This document shows positions 28,561 through 43,800 of a stretch of DNA of 64,000 bases, piece by piece. Numbering within the stretch: position 1 is the stretch's first letter; the number at the start of each line of letters is the position of its first letter. The DNA is taken from positions 50,548,205-50,612,204 of the forward strand of contig OV050031.1 of assembly GCA_920105625.2 (NCBI GenBank), written 5' to 3'. Source of the stretch: Clusia tigrina (taxonomy: Eukaryota > Arthropoda > Insecta > Diptera > Clusiidae). The translations under genes and the position numbers were made by a program. A model generated the notes under the pieces. That model was not told the DNA's origin, made no database searches, and saw only the letters and a program-made list of their open reading frames with translations.

Positions 28561-31500
28561 TGAAATGCTGTAACTTTTTACTGGTGCGTCATAATACTAT
28601 CAAAGTATATCGGTATAACAGTGCTACCTTTGTTTAAAAAAAATGAAACACTGATGCAACTTCAAAATTCACTAACTTTTATACTGTGCGTAATATAACT
28701 ATCAAAGTTTGTAATATTGAAATGCTGTAACTTTTTACTGGAGCGTCATAATACCTTCAAATTTAGTTACCATAAAGTACTATTGTCAATTTAAAAGATC
28801 GGTATAACAGTACTACCTTTGAGTAAAAAATGCAACACTGATGCAACTTCAAAATTCACAAAATTTTATAATGTGCGTAATATAATTATCAAAGTTTGGA
28901 ATATTGAAATGCTATAACTTTTTACTGGTGCGTCATAAGACCTTGAAATTTTGTGACAGTAAGGTTCTATAATCAATTTGAAATATCGGTATAATAGTGC
29001 TAATTTTGAGTAAAAAATGAAACACTGAAGCAGCTTAAAAATTCACAAACTTTTATACTGTGCGTAATATAAATATCAAAGTTTGCAATATTGAAATGCT
29101 GTAACTTTTTACTGGAGCGTCATAAAACCTTGAAATTTTGTGACAATAAAATACTATTGTCAATTTAAAATATCGGTATAACAGTGCTACCTTTGAGTAA
29201 AAAATTAAACACTGAAGCAAATTAAAAATTCACTAACTTTTATTCTGTACGTAATATAACTATCAAAGTTTGCAACATTGAAATGCTGTAACTTTTTACT
29301 GGTGCGTCATAAAACCTTAAAATTTTGTGACAATAAAATTCTATTGTCAATTTGAAATATCGGTAAAACAGTGCTACCCTTGAGTAAAAAATTAAACACT
29401 GAAGCAACTACAAAATTCAGTAACTTTTATACTGTGCGTAATATAACTATCAAAGTTTGCAACATTGAAATGCTGTCATTTTTTATTGGTGCGTCATACG
29501 ACCTTGAAATTTTGTGACAATAAAGTACTATTTTTCAATTTGAGATATCGGAATAACAGTGCTTCCCTTGAGTAAAGAATGAAACACTGATGCAACTTAA
29601 ATTTCACAAACTTTTATACTGTGCGTAATATAACTATCAAAGTTTGGAACATTGAAATGCTTTAACTTTTTACTGGTGCGTCATAATACCTTGAAATTTT
29701 GTGACAATAAAGTACTATAGTCAATTTAAAATATTGGTATAACAGTGCTACCTTTGAGTAAAAAATGAAACACTGATGCAACTTCAAAATTCACTAACTT
29801 TTATACTGTGCGTAATATAACTATTAAAGTTTGCAATATTGAAATGCTGTAACTTTTTACTGGAGCGTCATAATACCTTCAAATTTAGTTACCATAAAGT
29901 ACTATTGTCAATTTAAAAGATCGGTATAACAGTGCTACCTTTGAGTAAAAAATGAAACACTGATGCAACTTCAAAATTCACAAAATTTTATAATGTGCGT
30001 AATATAACTATCAAAGTTTGGAACATTGAAATGCTATAACTTTTTACTGGAGCGTCATAAAACCTTGAAATTTTGTGACAAGAAAGTACTATTGTCAATT
30101 TAAAATATCGGTATAACAGTGCTAACTTTGAATAAAAAATGAAACACTGAAGCAACTTAAAAATTCACTAACTTTTATACTGTGCGTAATATAACTATCA
30201 AAGTTTGCAACATTGAAATGCTGTAACTTTTTACTGGTGCGTCATAATACTATCAAAGTATATCGGTATAACAGTGCTACCTTTGAGTAATAAATTAAAC
30301 ACTGATGCAACTTCAAAATTCACTAAATTTTATACTGTGCGTAATATAATTATCAAAGTTTGGAACATTGAAATGCTATAACTTTTTACTGGTGCGTCAT
30401 AAGACCTTGAAATTTTGTGACAATAAAGTACTATTGTCAATTTAAAATATCGGTAAAACAGTGCTACCTTTGAGTAAAAAATGAAACACTGATGCAACTT
30501 CAAAATTCACTAACTTTTATACTGTGCGAAATGTAACTATCAAAGTTTGCAACATTGAAATGCTGTAACTTTTTACTGAAGCGTCATAAAACCTTGAAAT
30601 TTTGTGACAAGAAAGTACTATTGTCAATTTAAATTATCGGTATAACAGTGCTACCCTTGAGTAAATAATGAAACACTGAAGCAACTTAAAAATTCACTAA
30701 CTTTTATACTGTGCGTAATATAACTATCAAAGTTTGCAATATTGAAATGCTGTAACTTTTTACTGGTGCGTCATAAAACCTTGAAATTTTGTGACAATAA
30801 AATTCTATTGTCAATTTGAAATATCGGTAAAACAGTGCTACCCTTGAGTAAAAAATGAAACACAGATGCAACTACAAAATTCAGTAACTTTTATACTGTG
30901 CGTAATATAACTATCAAAGTTTGCAACATTGAAATGCTGTCATTTTTTATTGGTGCGTCATACGACCTTGAAATTTTGTGACAATAAAGTACTATTTTTC
31001 AATTTGAGATATCGGAATAACAGTGCTTCCCTTGAGTAAAGAATGAAACACTGATGCAACTTAAATTTCACAAACTTTTATACTGTGCGTAATATAACTA
31101 TCAAAGTTTGGAATATTGAAATGCTATAACTTTTTACTGGTGCGTCATAAGACCTTGAAATTTTGTGACAATAAAGTTCTATAATCAATTTAAAATATCG
31201 GTATAATAGTGCTAATATTGAGTAAAAAATGAAACACTGAAGCAACTTAAAAATTCACTAACTTTTATACTGTGCGTAATATAACTATCAAAGTTTGCAA
31301 CATTGAAATGCTGTAACTTTTTACTGGAGCGTCATAAAACCTTGAAATTTTGTGACAATAAAGTACTATAGTCAATTTAAAATATTGGTATAACAGTGCT
31401 ACCTTTGAGTAAAAAATGAAACACTGATGCAACTTCAAAATTCACTAACTTTTATACTGTGCGTAATATAACTATCAAAGTTTGCAATATTGAAATGCTG

Positions 31501-34500
31501 TAACTTTTTACTGGAGCGTCATAATACCTTCAAATTTAGTTACCATAAAGTACTATTGTCAATTTAAAAGATCGGTATAACAGTGCTACCTTTGAGTAAA
31601 AAATGAAACACTGATGCAACTTCAAAATTCACAAAATTTTATAATGTGCGTAATATAACTATCAAAGTTTGGAACATTGAAATGCTATAACTTTTTACTG
31701 GAGCGTCATAAAACCTTGAAATTTTGTGACAAGAAAGTACTATTGTCAATTTAAAATATCGGTATAACAGTGCTACCTTTGAATAAAAAATGAAACACTG
31801 AAGCAACTTAAAAATTCACTAACTTTTATACTGTGCGTAATATAACTATCAAAGTTTGCAACATTGAAATGCTGTAACTTTTTACTGGTGCGTCATAATA
31901 CTATCAAAGTATATCGGTATAACAGTGCTACCTTTGAGTAATAAATTAAACACTGATGCAACTTCAAAATTCACTAAATTTTATAATGTGCGTAATATAA
32001 TTATCAAAGTTTGGAACATTGAAATGCTATAACTTTTTACTGGTGCGTCATAAGACCTTGAAATTTTGTGACAATAAAGTACTATTGTCAATTTAAAATA
32101 TCGGTATAACAGTGCTACCTTTGAGTAAAAAATGAAACACTGATGCAACTTCAAAATTCATTAAATTTTATACTGTGCGAAATGTAACTATCAAAGTTTG
32201 CAACATTGAAATGCTGTAACTTTTTACTGAAGCGTCATAAAACCTTGAAATTTTGTGACAAGAAAGTACTATTGTCAATTTAAATTATCGGTATAACAGT
32301 GCTACCCTTGAGTAAATAATGAAACACTGAAGCAACTTAAAAATTCACTAACTTTTATACTGTGCGTAATATAACTATCAAAGTTTGCAATATTGAAATG
32401 CTGTAACTTTTTACTGGTGCGTCATAAAACCTTGAAATTTTGTGACAATAAAATTCTATTGTCAATTTGAAATATCGGTAAAACAGTGCTACCCTTGAGT
32501 AAAAAATGAAACACAGATGCAACTACAAAATTCAGTAACTTTTATACTGTGCGTAATATAACTATCAAAGTTTGCAACATTGAAATGCTGTCATTTTTTA
32601 TTGGTGCGTCATACGACCTTGAAATTTTGTGACAATAAAGTACTATTTTTCAATTTGAGATATCGGAATAACAGTGCTTCCCTTGAGTAAAGAATGAAAC
32701 ACTGATGCAACTTAAATTTCACAAACTTTTATACTGTGCGTAATATAACTATCAAAGTTTGGAACATTGAAATGCTATAACTTTTTACTGGTGCGTCATA
32801 AGACCTTGAAATTTTGTGACAATAAAGTTCTATAATCAGTTTAAAATATCGGTATAATAGTGCTAATATTGAGTAAAAAATGAAACACTGAAGCAACTTA
32901 AAAATTCACTAACTTTTATACTGTGCGTAATATAACTATCAAAGTTTGCAACATTGAAATGCTGTAACTTTTTACTGGAGCGTCATAAAACCTTGAAATT
33001 TTGTGACAATAAAGTACTATTGTCAATTTAAAATATCGGTATAACAGTGCTACCTTTGAGTAAAAAATTAAACACTGAAGCAAATTAAAAATTCACTAAC
33101 TTTTATTCTGTGCGTAATATAACTATCAAAGTTTGCAACATTGAAATGCTGTAACTTTTTACTGGTGCGTCATAAGAACTTGAAATTTTGTGACAATAAA
33201 GTACTCTTGTCAATTTGAAATATCGGTATAACAGTGCTTCCCTTGAGTAAAGAATGAAACACTGATGCAGCTTAAATTTCACAAACTTTTATACTGTGCG
33301 TAATATAGCTATCAAAGTTTGCAACATTGAAATGCTGTAACTTTTTACATGTGCGTCATAAGACCTTGTAATTGTTTGACTATAAAGTACTATTGTCAAT
33401 TTAAAATATCGGTATAACAGTGCTACCTTTGAGTAAAAAATGAAACACTGATGCAACTTCAAAATTCATTAAATTTTATAATGTGCGAAATGTAACTATC
33501 AATGTTTGCAACATTGAAATGCTATAACTTTTTACTGGTGCGTCATAAGACCTTGAAATTTTGTGACAATAAAGTACTATTGTCAATTTAAATTATCGGT
33601 ATAACAGTGCTACCTTTGAGTAAATAATGAAACACTGAAGCAACTTAAAAATTCACTAACTTTTATACTGTGCGTAATATAACTATCAAAGTTTGCAACA
33701 TTGAAATGCTGTAACTTTTTACTGGTGCGTCATAAGAACTTGAAATTTTGTGACAGTAAGGTTCTATAATCAATTTGAAATATCGGTATAATAGTGCTAA
33801 TTTTGAGTAAAAAATGAAACACTGAAGCAGCTTAAAAATTCACAAACTTTTATACTGTGCGTAATATAAATATCAAAGTTTGCAATATTGAAATGCTGTA
33901 ACTTTTTACTGGAGCGTCATAAAACCTTGAAATTTTGTGACAATAAAATACTATTGTCAATTTAAAATATCGGTATAACAGTGCTACCTTTGAGTAAAAA
34001 ATTAAACACTGAAGCAAATTAAAAATTCACTAACTTTTATTCTGTACGTAATATAACTATCAAAGTTTGCAACATTGAAATGCTGTAACTTTTTACTGGT
34101 GCGTCATAAAACCTTAAAATTTTGTGACAATAAAATTCTATTGTCAATTTGAAATATCGGTAAAACAGTGCTACCCTTGAGTAAAAAATTAAACACTGAA
34201 GCAACTTAAAAATTCACTAACTTTTATACTGTGCGTAATATAACTATCAAAGTTTGCAACATTGAAATGCTGTAACTTTTTACTGGTGCGTCATAATACT
34301 ATCAAAGTATATCGGTATAACAGTGCTACCTTTGAGTAATAAATTAAACACTGATGCAACTTCAAAATTCACTAAATTTTATAATGTGCGTAATATAATT
34401 ATCAAAGTTTGGAACATTGAAATGCTATAACTTTTTACTGGTGCGTCATAAGACCTTGAAATTTTGTGACAATAAAGTACTATTGTCAATTTAAAATATC

Positions 34501-36352
34501 GGTAAAACAGTGCTACCTTTGAGTAAAAAATGAAACACTGATGCAACTTCAAAATTCATTAAATTTTATACTGTGCGAAATGTAACTATCAAAGTTTGCA
34601 ACATTGAAATGCTGTAACTTTTTACTGAAGCGTCATAAAACCTTGAAATTTTGTGACAAGAAAGTACTATTGTCAATTTAAATTATCGGTATAACAGTGC
34701 TACCCTTGAGTAAATAATGAAACACTGAAGCAACTTAAAAATTCACTAACTTTTATACTGTGCGTAATATAACTATCAAAGTTTGCAATATTGAAATGCT
34801 GTAACTTTTTACTGGTGCGTCATAAGACCTTGAAATTTTGTGACAATAAAGTACTATTGTCAATTTTAAATATCGGTAAAACAGTGCTACCCTTGAGTAA
34901 AAAATGAAACACAGATGCAACTACAAAATTCAGTAACTTTTATACTGTGCGTAATATAACTATCAAAGTTTGCAACATTGAAATGCTGTCATTTTTTATT
35001 GGTGCGTCATACGACCTTGAAATTTTGTGACAATAAAGTACTATTTTTCAATTTGAGATATCGGAATAACAGTGCTTCCCTTGAGTAAAGAATGAAACAC
35101 TGATGCAACTTAAATTTCACAAACTTTTATACTGTGCGTAATATAACTATCAAAGTTTGGAATATTGAAATGCTATAACTTTTTACTGGTGCGTCATAAG
35201 ACCTTGAAATTTTGTGACAATAAAGTTCTATAATCAATTTAAAATATCGGTATAATAGTGCTAATATTGAGTAAAAAATGAAACACTGAAGCAACTTAAA
35301 AATTCACTAACTTTATACTGTGCGTAATATAACTATCAAAGTTTGCAACATTGAAATGCTGTAACTTTTTACTGGAGCGTCATAAAACCTTGAAATTTTG
35401 TGACAATAAAGTACTATAGTCAATTTAAAATATTGGTATAACAGTGCTACCTTTGAGTAAAAAATGAAACACTGATGCAACTTCAAAATTCACTAACTTT
35501 TATACTGTGCGTAATATAACTATCAAAGTTGCAATATTGAAATGCTGTAACTTTTTACTGGAGCGTCATAATACCTTCAAATTTAGTTACCATAAAGTAC
35601 TATTGTCAATTTAAAAGATCGGTATAACAGTGCTACCTTTGAGTAAAAAATGAAACACTGATGCAACTTCAAAATTCACAAAATTTTATAATGTGCGTAA
35701 TATAACTATCAAAGTTTGGAACATTGAAATGCTATAACTTTTTACTGGAGCGTCATAAAACCTTGAAATTTTGTGACAAGAAAGTACTATTGTCAATTTA
35801 AAATATCGGTATAACAGTGCTACCTTTGAATAAAAAATGAAACACTGAAGCAACTTAAAACTTCACTAACTTTTATACTGTGCGTAATATAACTATCAAA
35901 GTTTGCAACATTGAAATGCTGTAACTTTTTACTGGTGCGTCATAATACTATCAAAGTATATCGGTATAACAGTGCTACCTTTGAGTAATAAATTAAACAC
36001 TGATGCAACTTCAAAATTCACTAAATTTTATAATGTGCGTAATATAATTATCAAAGTTTGGAACATTGAAATGCTATAACTTTTTACTGGTGCGTCATAA
36101 GACCTTGAAATTTTGTGACAATAAAGTACTATTGTCAATTTAAAATATCGGTATAACAGTGCTACCTTTGAGTAAAAAATGAAACACTGATGCAACTTCA
36201 AAATTCATTAAATTTTATACTGTGCGAAATGTAACTATCAAAGTTTGCAACATTGAAATGCTGTAACTTTTTACTGAAGCGTCATAAAACCTTGAAATTT
36301 TGTGACAAGAAAGTACTATTGTCAATTTAAATTATCGGTATAACAGTGCTAC
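28561..36352 (+). repeat. Satellite sub-block C: 9-monomer HOR of about 1.65 kb inside a 4.05-kb super-unit
   Basis: A short (155-bp) monomer marked by ataatactatcaaagtatat recurs at 28,590, 30,243, 31,894, 34,292 and 35,941 (steps 1,653, 1,651, 2,398, 1,649). The string gctgtcattttttattgg recurs at 29,475, 30,939, 32,590, 34,988 and 36,637. Nine monomers less 32 bp is 1,651 bp, which fits. The pattern of 1,651 plus 2,398 gives a super-unit of about 4,048 bp, so about 30.9-33.7 kb reappears at about 34.9-37.7 kb. Confidence 0.87.
28590..28613 (+). repeat. Short-monomer junction (32 bp missing, dyad lost); first of eight
   Basis: In this monomer the stretch between gcgtcataa and atatcgg is 32 bp shorter than usual, giving a 155-bp unit. 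The left arm of the dyad is absent and the right arm is broken. Equivalent junctions start at 30,243, 31,894, 34,292, 35,941, 45,240, 51,937 and 63,665. The replacement contains its own small inverted repeat, ATACT-atcaa-AGTAT. The eight copies are nearly identical, so they come from one event spread by amplification. Confidence 0.88.
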
Positions 36353-39300
36353 CCTTGAGTAAATAATGAAACACTGAAGCAACTTAAAAATTCACTAACT
36401 TTTATACTGTGCGTAATATAACTATCAAAGTTTGCAATATTGAAATGCTGTAACTTTTTACTGGTGCGTCATAAAACCTTGAAATTTTGTGACAATAAAA
36501 TTCTATTGTCAATTTGAAATATCGGTAAAACAGTGCTACCCTTGAGTAAAAAATGAAACACAGATGCAACTACAAAATTCAGTAACTTTTATACTGTGCG
36601 TAATATAACTATCAAAGTTTGCAACATTGAAATGCTGTCATTTTTTATTGGTGCGTCATACGACCTTGAAATTTTTTGACAATAAAGTACTATTTTTCAA
36701 TTTGAGATATCGGAATAACAGTGCTTCCCTTGAGTAAAGAATGAAACACTGATGCAACTTAAATTTCACAAACTTTTATACTGTGCGTAATATAACTATC
36801 AAAGTTTGGAACATTGAAATGCTATAACTTTTTACTGGTGCGTCATAAGACCTTGAAATTTTGTGACAATAAAGTTCTATAATCAATTTAAAATATCGGT
36901 ATAATAGTGCTAATATTGAGTAAAAAATGAAACACGGAAGCAATTTCAAAATTCAGTAACTTTATACTATGCGTAATATAACTATCAAAGTTTGCAACAT
37001 TGAAATGCTGTAACTTTTTACTGGAGCGTCATAAAACCTTGAAATTTTGTGGTAATAAAGTACTATTGTCAATTTAAAATATCGGTATAACAGTGCTACC
37101 TTTGAGTAAAAAATTAAACACTGAAGCAAATTAAAAATTCACTAACTTTTATTCTGTGCGTAATATAACTATCAAAGTTTGCAACATTGAAATGCTGTAA
37201 CTTTTTACTGGTGCGTCATAAGAACTTGAAATTTTGTGACAATAAAGTACTCTTGTCAATTTGAAATATCGGTATAACAGTGCTTCCCTTGAGTAAAGAA
37301 TGAAACACTGATGCAGCTTAAATTTCACAAACTTTTATACTGTGCGTAATATAGCTATCAAAGTTTGCAACATTGAAATGCTGTAACTTTTTACATGTGC
37401 GTCATAAGACCTTGAAATTGTTTGACTATAAAGTACTATTGTCAATTTAAAATATCGGTATAACAGTGCTACCTTTGAGTAAAAAATGAAACACTGATGC
37501 AACTTCAAAATTCATTAAATTTTATAATGTGCGAAATGTAACTATCAATGTTTGCAACATTGAAATGCTGTAACTTTTTACTGAAGCGTCATAAAACCTT
37601 GAAATTTTGTGACAAGAAAGTACTATTGTCAATTTAAATTATCGGTATAACAGTGCTACCTTTGAGTAAATAATGAAACACTGAAGCAACTTAAAAATTC
37701 ACTAACTTTTATACTGTGCGTAATATAACTATCAAAGTTTGCAACATTGAAATGCTGTAACTTTTTACTGGTGCGTCATAAGAACTTGAAATTTTGTGAC
37801 AATAAAGTACACTTGTCAATTTGAAATATCGGTATAACAGTGCTTCCCTTGAGTAAAGAATGAAGCACTGATGCAACTTAAAAATTCTCAAACTTTTATA
37901 CTCTGCTTAATATAACTATCAAAGTTTGCAACATTGAAATGCTGTAACTTTTTACATGTGCGTCATAAGACCTTGAAATTTTTTGACAATAAAGTACTAT
38001 TGTAAATTTAAAATATCGGTATAACAGTGCTACCTTTGAGTAAAAAATGAAACACTGATGCAACTTCAAAATTCATTAAATTTTATACTGTGCGAAATAT
38101 AACTATCAAAGTTTGCAACATTGAAATGCTGTAACTTTTTACATTTGCGTCATAAGACCTTGAAATTTTTTGACAATAAAGTACTATTGTCAATTTAAAA
38201 TATCGGTATAACAGTGCTACCTTTGAGTAAAAAATGAAACACTGATGCAACTTCAAAATTCACTAAGTTTTATACTGTGCGTTATATAATTATCAAAGTT
38301 TGCAACATTGAAATGCTGTAACTTTTTACTGGTGCGTCATAAAACCTCGAAATTTTGTGACAATAAAATTCTATTGTCTATTTGAAATATCGGTAAAACA
38401 GTGCTTTCCTTGAGTAAAAATCAAATACTGATGCAACTACAAAATTCACTAACTTTTATACTGTGCGTAATATAATTATCAAAGTTTGCAATATTGAAAT
38501 GCTGTAGCTTTTTACTGGAGCGTCATAATACCTTGAAATTTTGTGAAAATAAAGTACTATTGTCAATTTAAAATATCGGTATAACAGTGCTACCCTTGAG
38601 TAAATAATGAAACACTGAAGCAACTTAAAAATTCACTAACTTTTATACTGTGCGTAATATAACTATCAAAGTTTGCAATATTGAAATGCTGTAACTTTTT
38701 ACTGGTGCGTCATAAAACCTTGAAATTTTGTGACAATAAAATTCTATTGTCAATTTGAAATATCGGTAAAACAGTGCTACCCTTGAGTAAAAAATGAAAC
38801 ACAGATGCAACTACAAAATTCAGTAACTTTTATACTGTGCGTAATATAACTATCAAAGTTTGCAACATTGAAATGCTGTCATTTTTTATTGGTGCGTCAT
38901 ACGACCTTGAAATTTTTTGACAATAAAGTACTATTTTTCAATTTGAGATATCGGAATAACAGTGCTTCCCTTGAGTAAAGAATGAAACACTGATGCAACT
39001 TAAATTTCACAAACTTTTATACTGTGCGTAATATAACTATCAAAGTTTGGAACATTGAAATGCTATAACTTTTTACTGGTGCGTCATAAGACCTTGAAAT
39101 TTTGTGACAATAAAGTTCTATAATCAATTTAAAATATCGGTATAATAGTGCTAATATTGAGTAAAAAATGAAACACTGAAGCAACTTAAAAATTCACTAA
39201 CTTTTATACTGTGCGTAATATAACTATCAAAGTTTGCAACATTGAAATGCTGTAACTTTTTACTGGAGCGTCATAAAACCTTGAAATTTTGTGATAACAA

Positions 39301-40836
39301 AATACTATTGTCAATTTGAAATATCGGTATAACAGTGCTACCTTTGAGTAAAAAATTAAACACTGAAGCAAATTAAAAATTCACTAACTTTTATTCTGTG
39401 CGTAATATAACTATCAAAGTTTGCAACATTGAAATGCTGTAACTTTTTACTGGTGCGTCATAAGAACTTGAAATTTTGTGACAATAAAGTACTCTTGTCA
39501 ATTTGAAATATCGGTATAACAGTGCTTCCCTTGAGTAAAGAATGAAACACTGATGCAGCTTAAATTTCACAAACTTTTATACTGTGCGTAATATAGCTAT
39601 CAAAGTTTGCAACATTGAAATGCTGTAACTTTTTACATGTGCGTCATAAGACCTTGAAATTGTTTGACTATAAAGTACTATTGTCAATTTAAAATATCGG
39701 TATAACAGTGCTACCTTTGAGTAAAAAATGAAACACTGATGCAACTTCAAAATTCATTAAATTTTATAATGTGCGAAATGTAACTATCAATGTTTGCAAC
39801 ATTGAAATGCTGTAACTTTTTACTGAAGCGTCATAAAACCTTGAAATTTTGTGACAAGAAAGTACTATTGTCAATTTAAATTATCGGTATAACAGTGCTA
39901 CCTTTGAGTAAATAATGAAACACTGAAGCAACTTAAAAATTCACTAACTTTTATACTGTGCGTAATATAACTATCAAAGTTTGCAACATTGAAATGCTGT
40001 AACTTTTTACTGGTGCGTCATAAGAACTTGAAATTTTGTGACAATAAAGTACACTTGTCAATTTGAAATATCGGTATAACAGTGCTTCCCTTGAGTAAAG
40101 AATGAAGCACTGATGCAACTTAAAAATTCTCAAACTTTTATACTCTGCTTAATATAACTATCAAAGTTTGCAACATTGAAATGCTGTAACTTTTTACATG
40201 TGCGTCATAAGACCTTGAAATTTTTTGACAATAAAGTACTATTGTAAATTTAAAATATCGGTATAACAGTGCTACCTTTGAGTAAAAAATGAAACACTGA
40301 TGCAACTTCAAAATTCATTAAATTTTATACTGTGCGAAATATAACTATCAAAGTTTGCAACATTGAAATGCTGTAACTTTTTACATTTGCGTCATAAGAC
40401 CTTGAAATTTTTTGACAATAAAGTACTATTGTCAATTTAAAATATCGGTATAACAGTGCTACCTTTGAGTAAAAAATGAAACACTGATGCAACTTCAAAA
40501 TTCACTAAGTTTTATACTGTGCGTTATATAATTATCAAAGTTTGCAACATTGAAATGCTGTAACTTTTTACTGGTGCGTCATAAAACCTCGAAATTTTGT
40601 GACAATAAAATTCTATTGTCTATTTGAAATATCGGTAAAACAGTGCTTTCCTTGAGTAAAAATCAAATACTGATGCAACTACAAAATTCACTAACTTTTA
40701 TACTGTGCGTAATATAATTATCAAAGTTTGCAATATTGAAATGCTGTAGCTTTTTACTGGAGCGTCATAATACCTTGAAATTTTGTGAAAATAAAGTACT
40801 ATTGTCAATTTAAAATATCGGTATAAAAGTGCTACC
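36353..40836 (+). repeat. Satellite sub-block D: tandem duplication of a 2,242-bp (12-monomer) HOR
   Basis: Copy 1 is about 36,353-38,594 and copy 2 about 38,595-40,836. Private strings such as cagtgctttccttgag (38,399 and 40,641) and tgcgttatataattatc lie 2,241-2,242 bp apart, and long stretches are identical. Copies differ locally, for example gaaacacggaagcaatttc near 36,928 against gaaacactgaagcaactt near 39,169. Sequence diverges just after each end (acccttgagtaaataatg at 38,594 against acctttgagtaaaaaatg at 40,836), which sets the breakpoints. Confidence 0.87.
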
Positions 40837-43800
40837 TTTGAGTAAAAAATGAAACACTGATGCAACTTCAAAATTCACTAACTTTTATACTGTGCGTAAT
40901 ATAACTATCAAAGTTTGCAATATTGAAATGCTGTAACTTTTTACTGGAGCGTCATAATACGTTCAAATTTAGTTATCATAAAGTACTATTGTCAATTTAA
41001 AAGATCGGTATAACAGTGATACCTTTGAGTAAAAAATGAAAAACTGATGCAACTTCAAAATTCACTAAATTTTATAATGTGCGTAATATAACTATCAAAG
41101 TTTGGAAATGCTATAACTTTTTACTGGTGCGTCATAAGACCTTGAAATTTTGTGACAATAAAGTTCTATAATCAATTTGAAATATCGGTATAATAGTACT
41201 AATTTTGAGTAAAAAATGAAACACTGAAGTTTAAAAATTCACTAACTTTTATACTGTGCTTAATATAACTATCAAAGTTTGCAACATTGTAACTTTTTAC
41301 ATGTGCGTCATAAGACCTTGAAATTTTTTTACAATAAAGTACTATCGTCAATTTAAAATATCGGTATAACAGTGCTACCTTTGAGTAAAAAATGAAATAA
41401 TGATACAACTTCAAAGTTCACTAACTTTTATACTGTGCGTAACATAACTATCAAAGTTTGCAATATTGAAATGCTGTAACTTTTTACTGGAGCGTCATAA
41501 TACCTTGAAATTTGGTGACAATAAAGTACTGTTGTCAATTTAAAATACCGGTATAACAGTGCTAACTTTGGGTAAAAAATGAAACACTGATGCAACTTCA
41601 AAATTCACAAACTTTTATACTGGGCGTAACATAGCTATCAAAGTTTGATATATTGAAATGCGGTAACTTTTTACTGGAGCGTCATAATACCATGAAATTT
41701 TGTGACAATAAAGTACTATTGTCAGTTTAAAATATCCGTATAACAGTGCTACCATTGAGTAAAAATGAAACACTGCCGCAACTTCAAAGTTCACTAAATT
41801 TTATACTGTGCGTACGTAATATGACTATCAAAGTTTGCAATATTGAAATGCTGTAACTTTTTACTGGAGCGTCATAATTCCTTCAAATTTTGTGACCATA
41901 AAGTACTATTGTCAATTTAAAAGATCGGTATAACAGTGCTACCTTTGAGTAAAAAATTAAACACTGATGCAACTTCAAAATTCACTAAATTTTATACTGT
42001 GCGTAATATAAATATCAAAGTTTGGAACATTGAAATGCTATAACTTTTTACTGGTGCGTCATAAGACCTTAAAATTTTATTACAATAAAGTACTATTGTC
42101 AATTTCAAATATCGCCATAACAGTGCCACCCTTGAATAAAAAATAAAACACTGATGTAACTTCAATATTCAATAACTTTTTTACTGTGCGTAATATAACT
42201 AAAAAAGTTTGCAACAATGAAATGCTGTAACTTTTTACTGGTGCTTCATAAAAACTTGAAATTTTGTGACAATAAAGTACTATTGTCAATTTGAGATATC
42301 GTTATAACAGTGCTTCCCTTGAGTAAAAAATGAAACAATGATACAACTTCAAATTTCACTAACTTTTATACTGTGCGTAACATAACTATCAAAGTTTGCA
42401 ATATTGAAATGCTGTAACTTTTTGCTGGAGCGTCATAAAACTTTGAAATTTTGTGACTATAAAGTACTATTGTCATTTTAAAATATCGGTATAACAGTGC
42501 TACCTGTGAGTAAAAAATGAAACACTGATGCAACTTCAAAATTCACTAATTTTTATACTGTGCGTAATATAACTATCAAAGTTTGCAATATTGAAATGCT
42601 GTAACTTTTTAGTGGAGCGTCATAATACCTTCAAATTTTGTGACCATTAAGTATTATTGACAATTTAAAAGATCGGTATAACAGTGCTACCTTTGAGTAA
42701 AAAATGAAACACTGATGCAACTTCAAAGTTCACTAAATTTTATACTGTGCGTAATATGACTATCAAAGATTGCAATATTGAAATGCTGTAACTTTTTACT
42801 GGAGCGTCATAATACCTTGAAATTTTGTGACAATAAAGTACTATTGTCAATTTAAAATACCGGTATAACAGTGCTAACTTTGGGTAAAGAATGAAACACT
42901 GATGCAACTTAAATTTCACAAACTTTTATACTGTGCGTAATATAACTATCAAAGTTTGCAACATTGACATGCTGTAACTTTTTACATGTGCGTCATAAGA
43001 CCTTGAAATTTTTTGACAATAAAGTACTATTGTCAATTTAAAATATCGGTATAACAGTGCTACCTTTGAGTAAAAAATGAAATAATGATACAACTTCAAA
43101 GTTCACTAACTTTTATACTGTGCGTAACATAACTATCAAAGTTTGCAATATTGAAATGCTGTAACTTTTTACTGGAGCGTCATAATACCTTGAAATTATG
43201 TGACAATAAAGTACTATTGTCAATTTAAAATACCGGTATAACAGTGCTAACTTTGGGTAAAAAGTGAAACACTGATGCAACTTCAAAATTCACAAACTTT
43301 TATACTGGGCGTAACATAGCTATCAAAGTTTGATATATTGAAATGCGGTAACTTTTTACTGGAGCGTCATAATACCATGAAATTTTGTGACAATAAAGTA
43401 CTATTGTCAGTTTAAAATATCCGTATAACAGTGCTACCATTGAGTAAAAATGAAACACTGCCGCAACTTCAAAGTTCACAAAATTTTATACTGTGCGTAC
43501 GTAATATGACTATCAAAGTTTGCAATATTGAAATGCTGTAACTTTTTACTGGAGCGTCATAATTCCTTAAAATTTTGTGACCATTAAGTACTATTGTCAA
43601 TTTAAAAGATCGGTATAACAGTGCTACCTTTGAGTAAAAAATTAAACACTGATGCAACTTCAAAATTCTCTAAATTTTATACTGTGCGTAATATAAATAT
43701 CAAAGTTTGGAACATTGAAATGCTATAACTTTTTACTGGTGCGTCATAAGACCTTAAAATTTTATTACAATAAAGTACTATTGTCAATTTCAAATATCGC

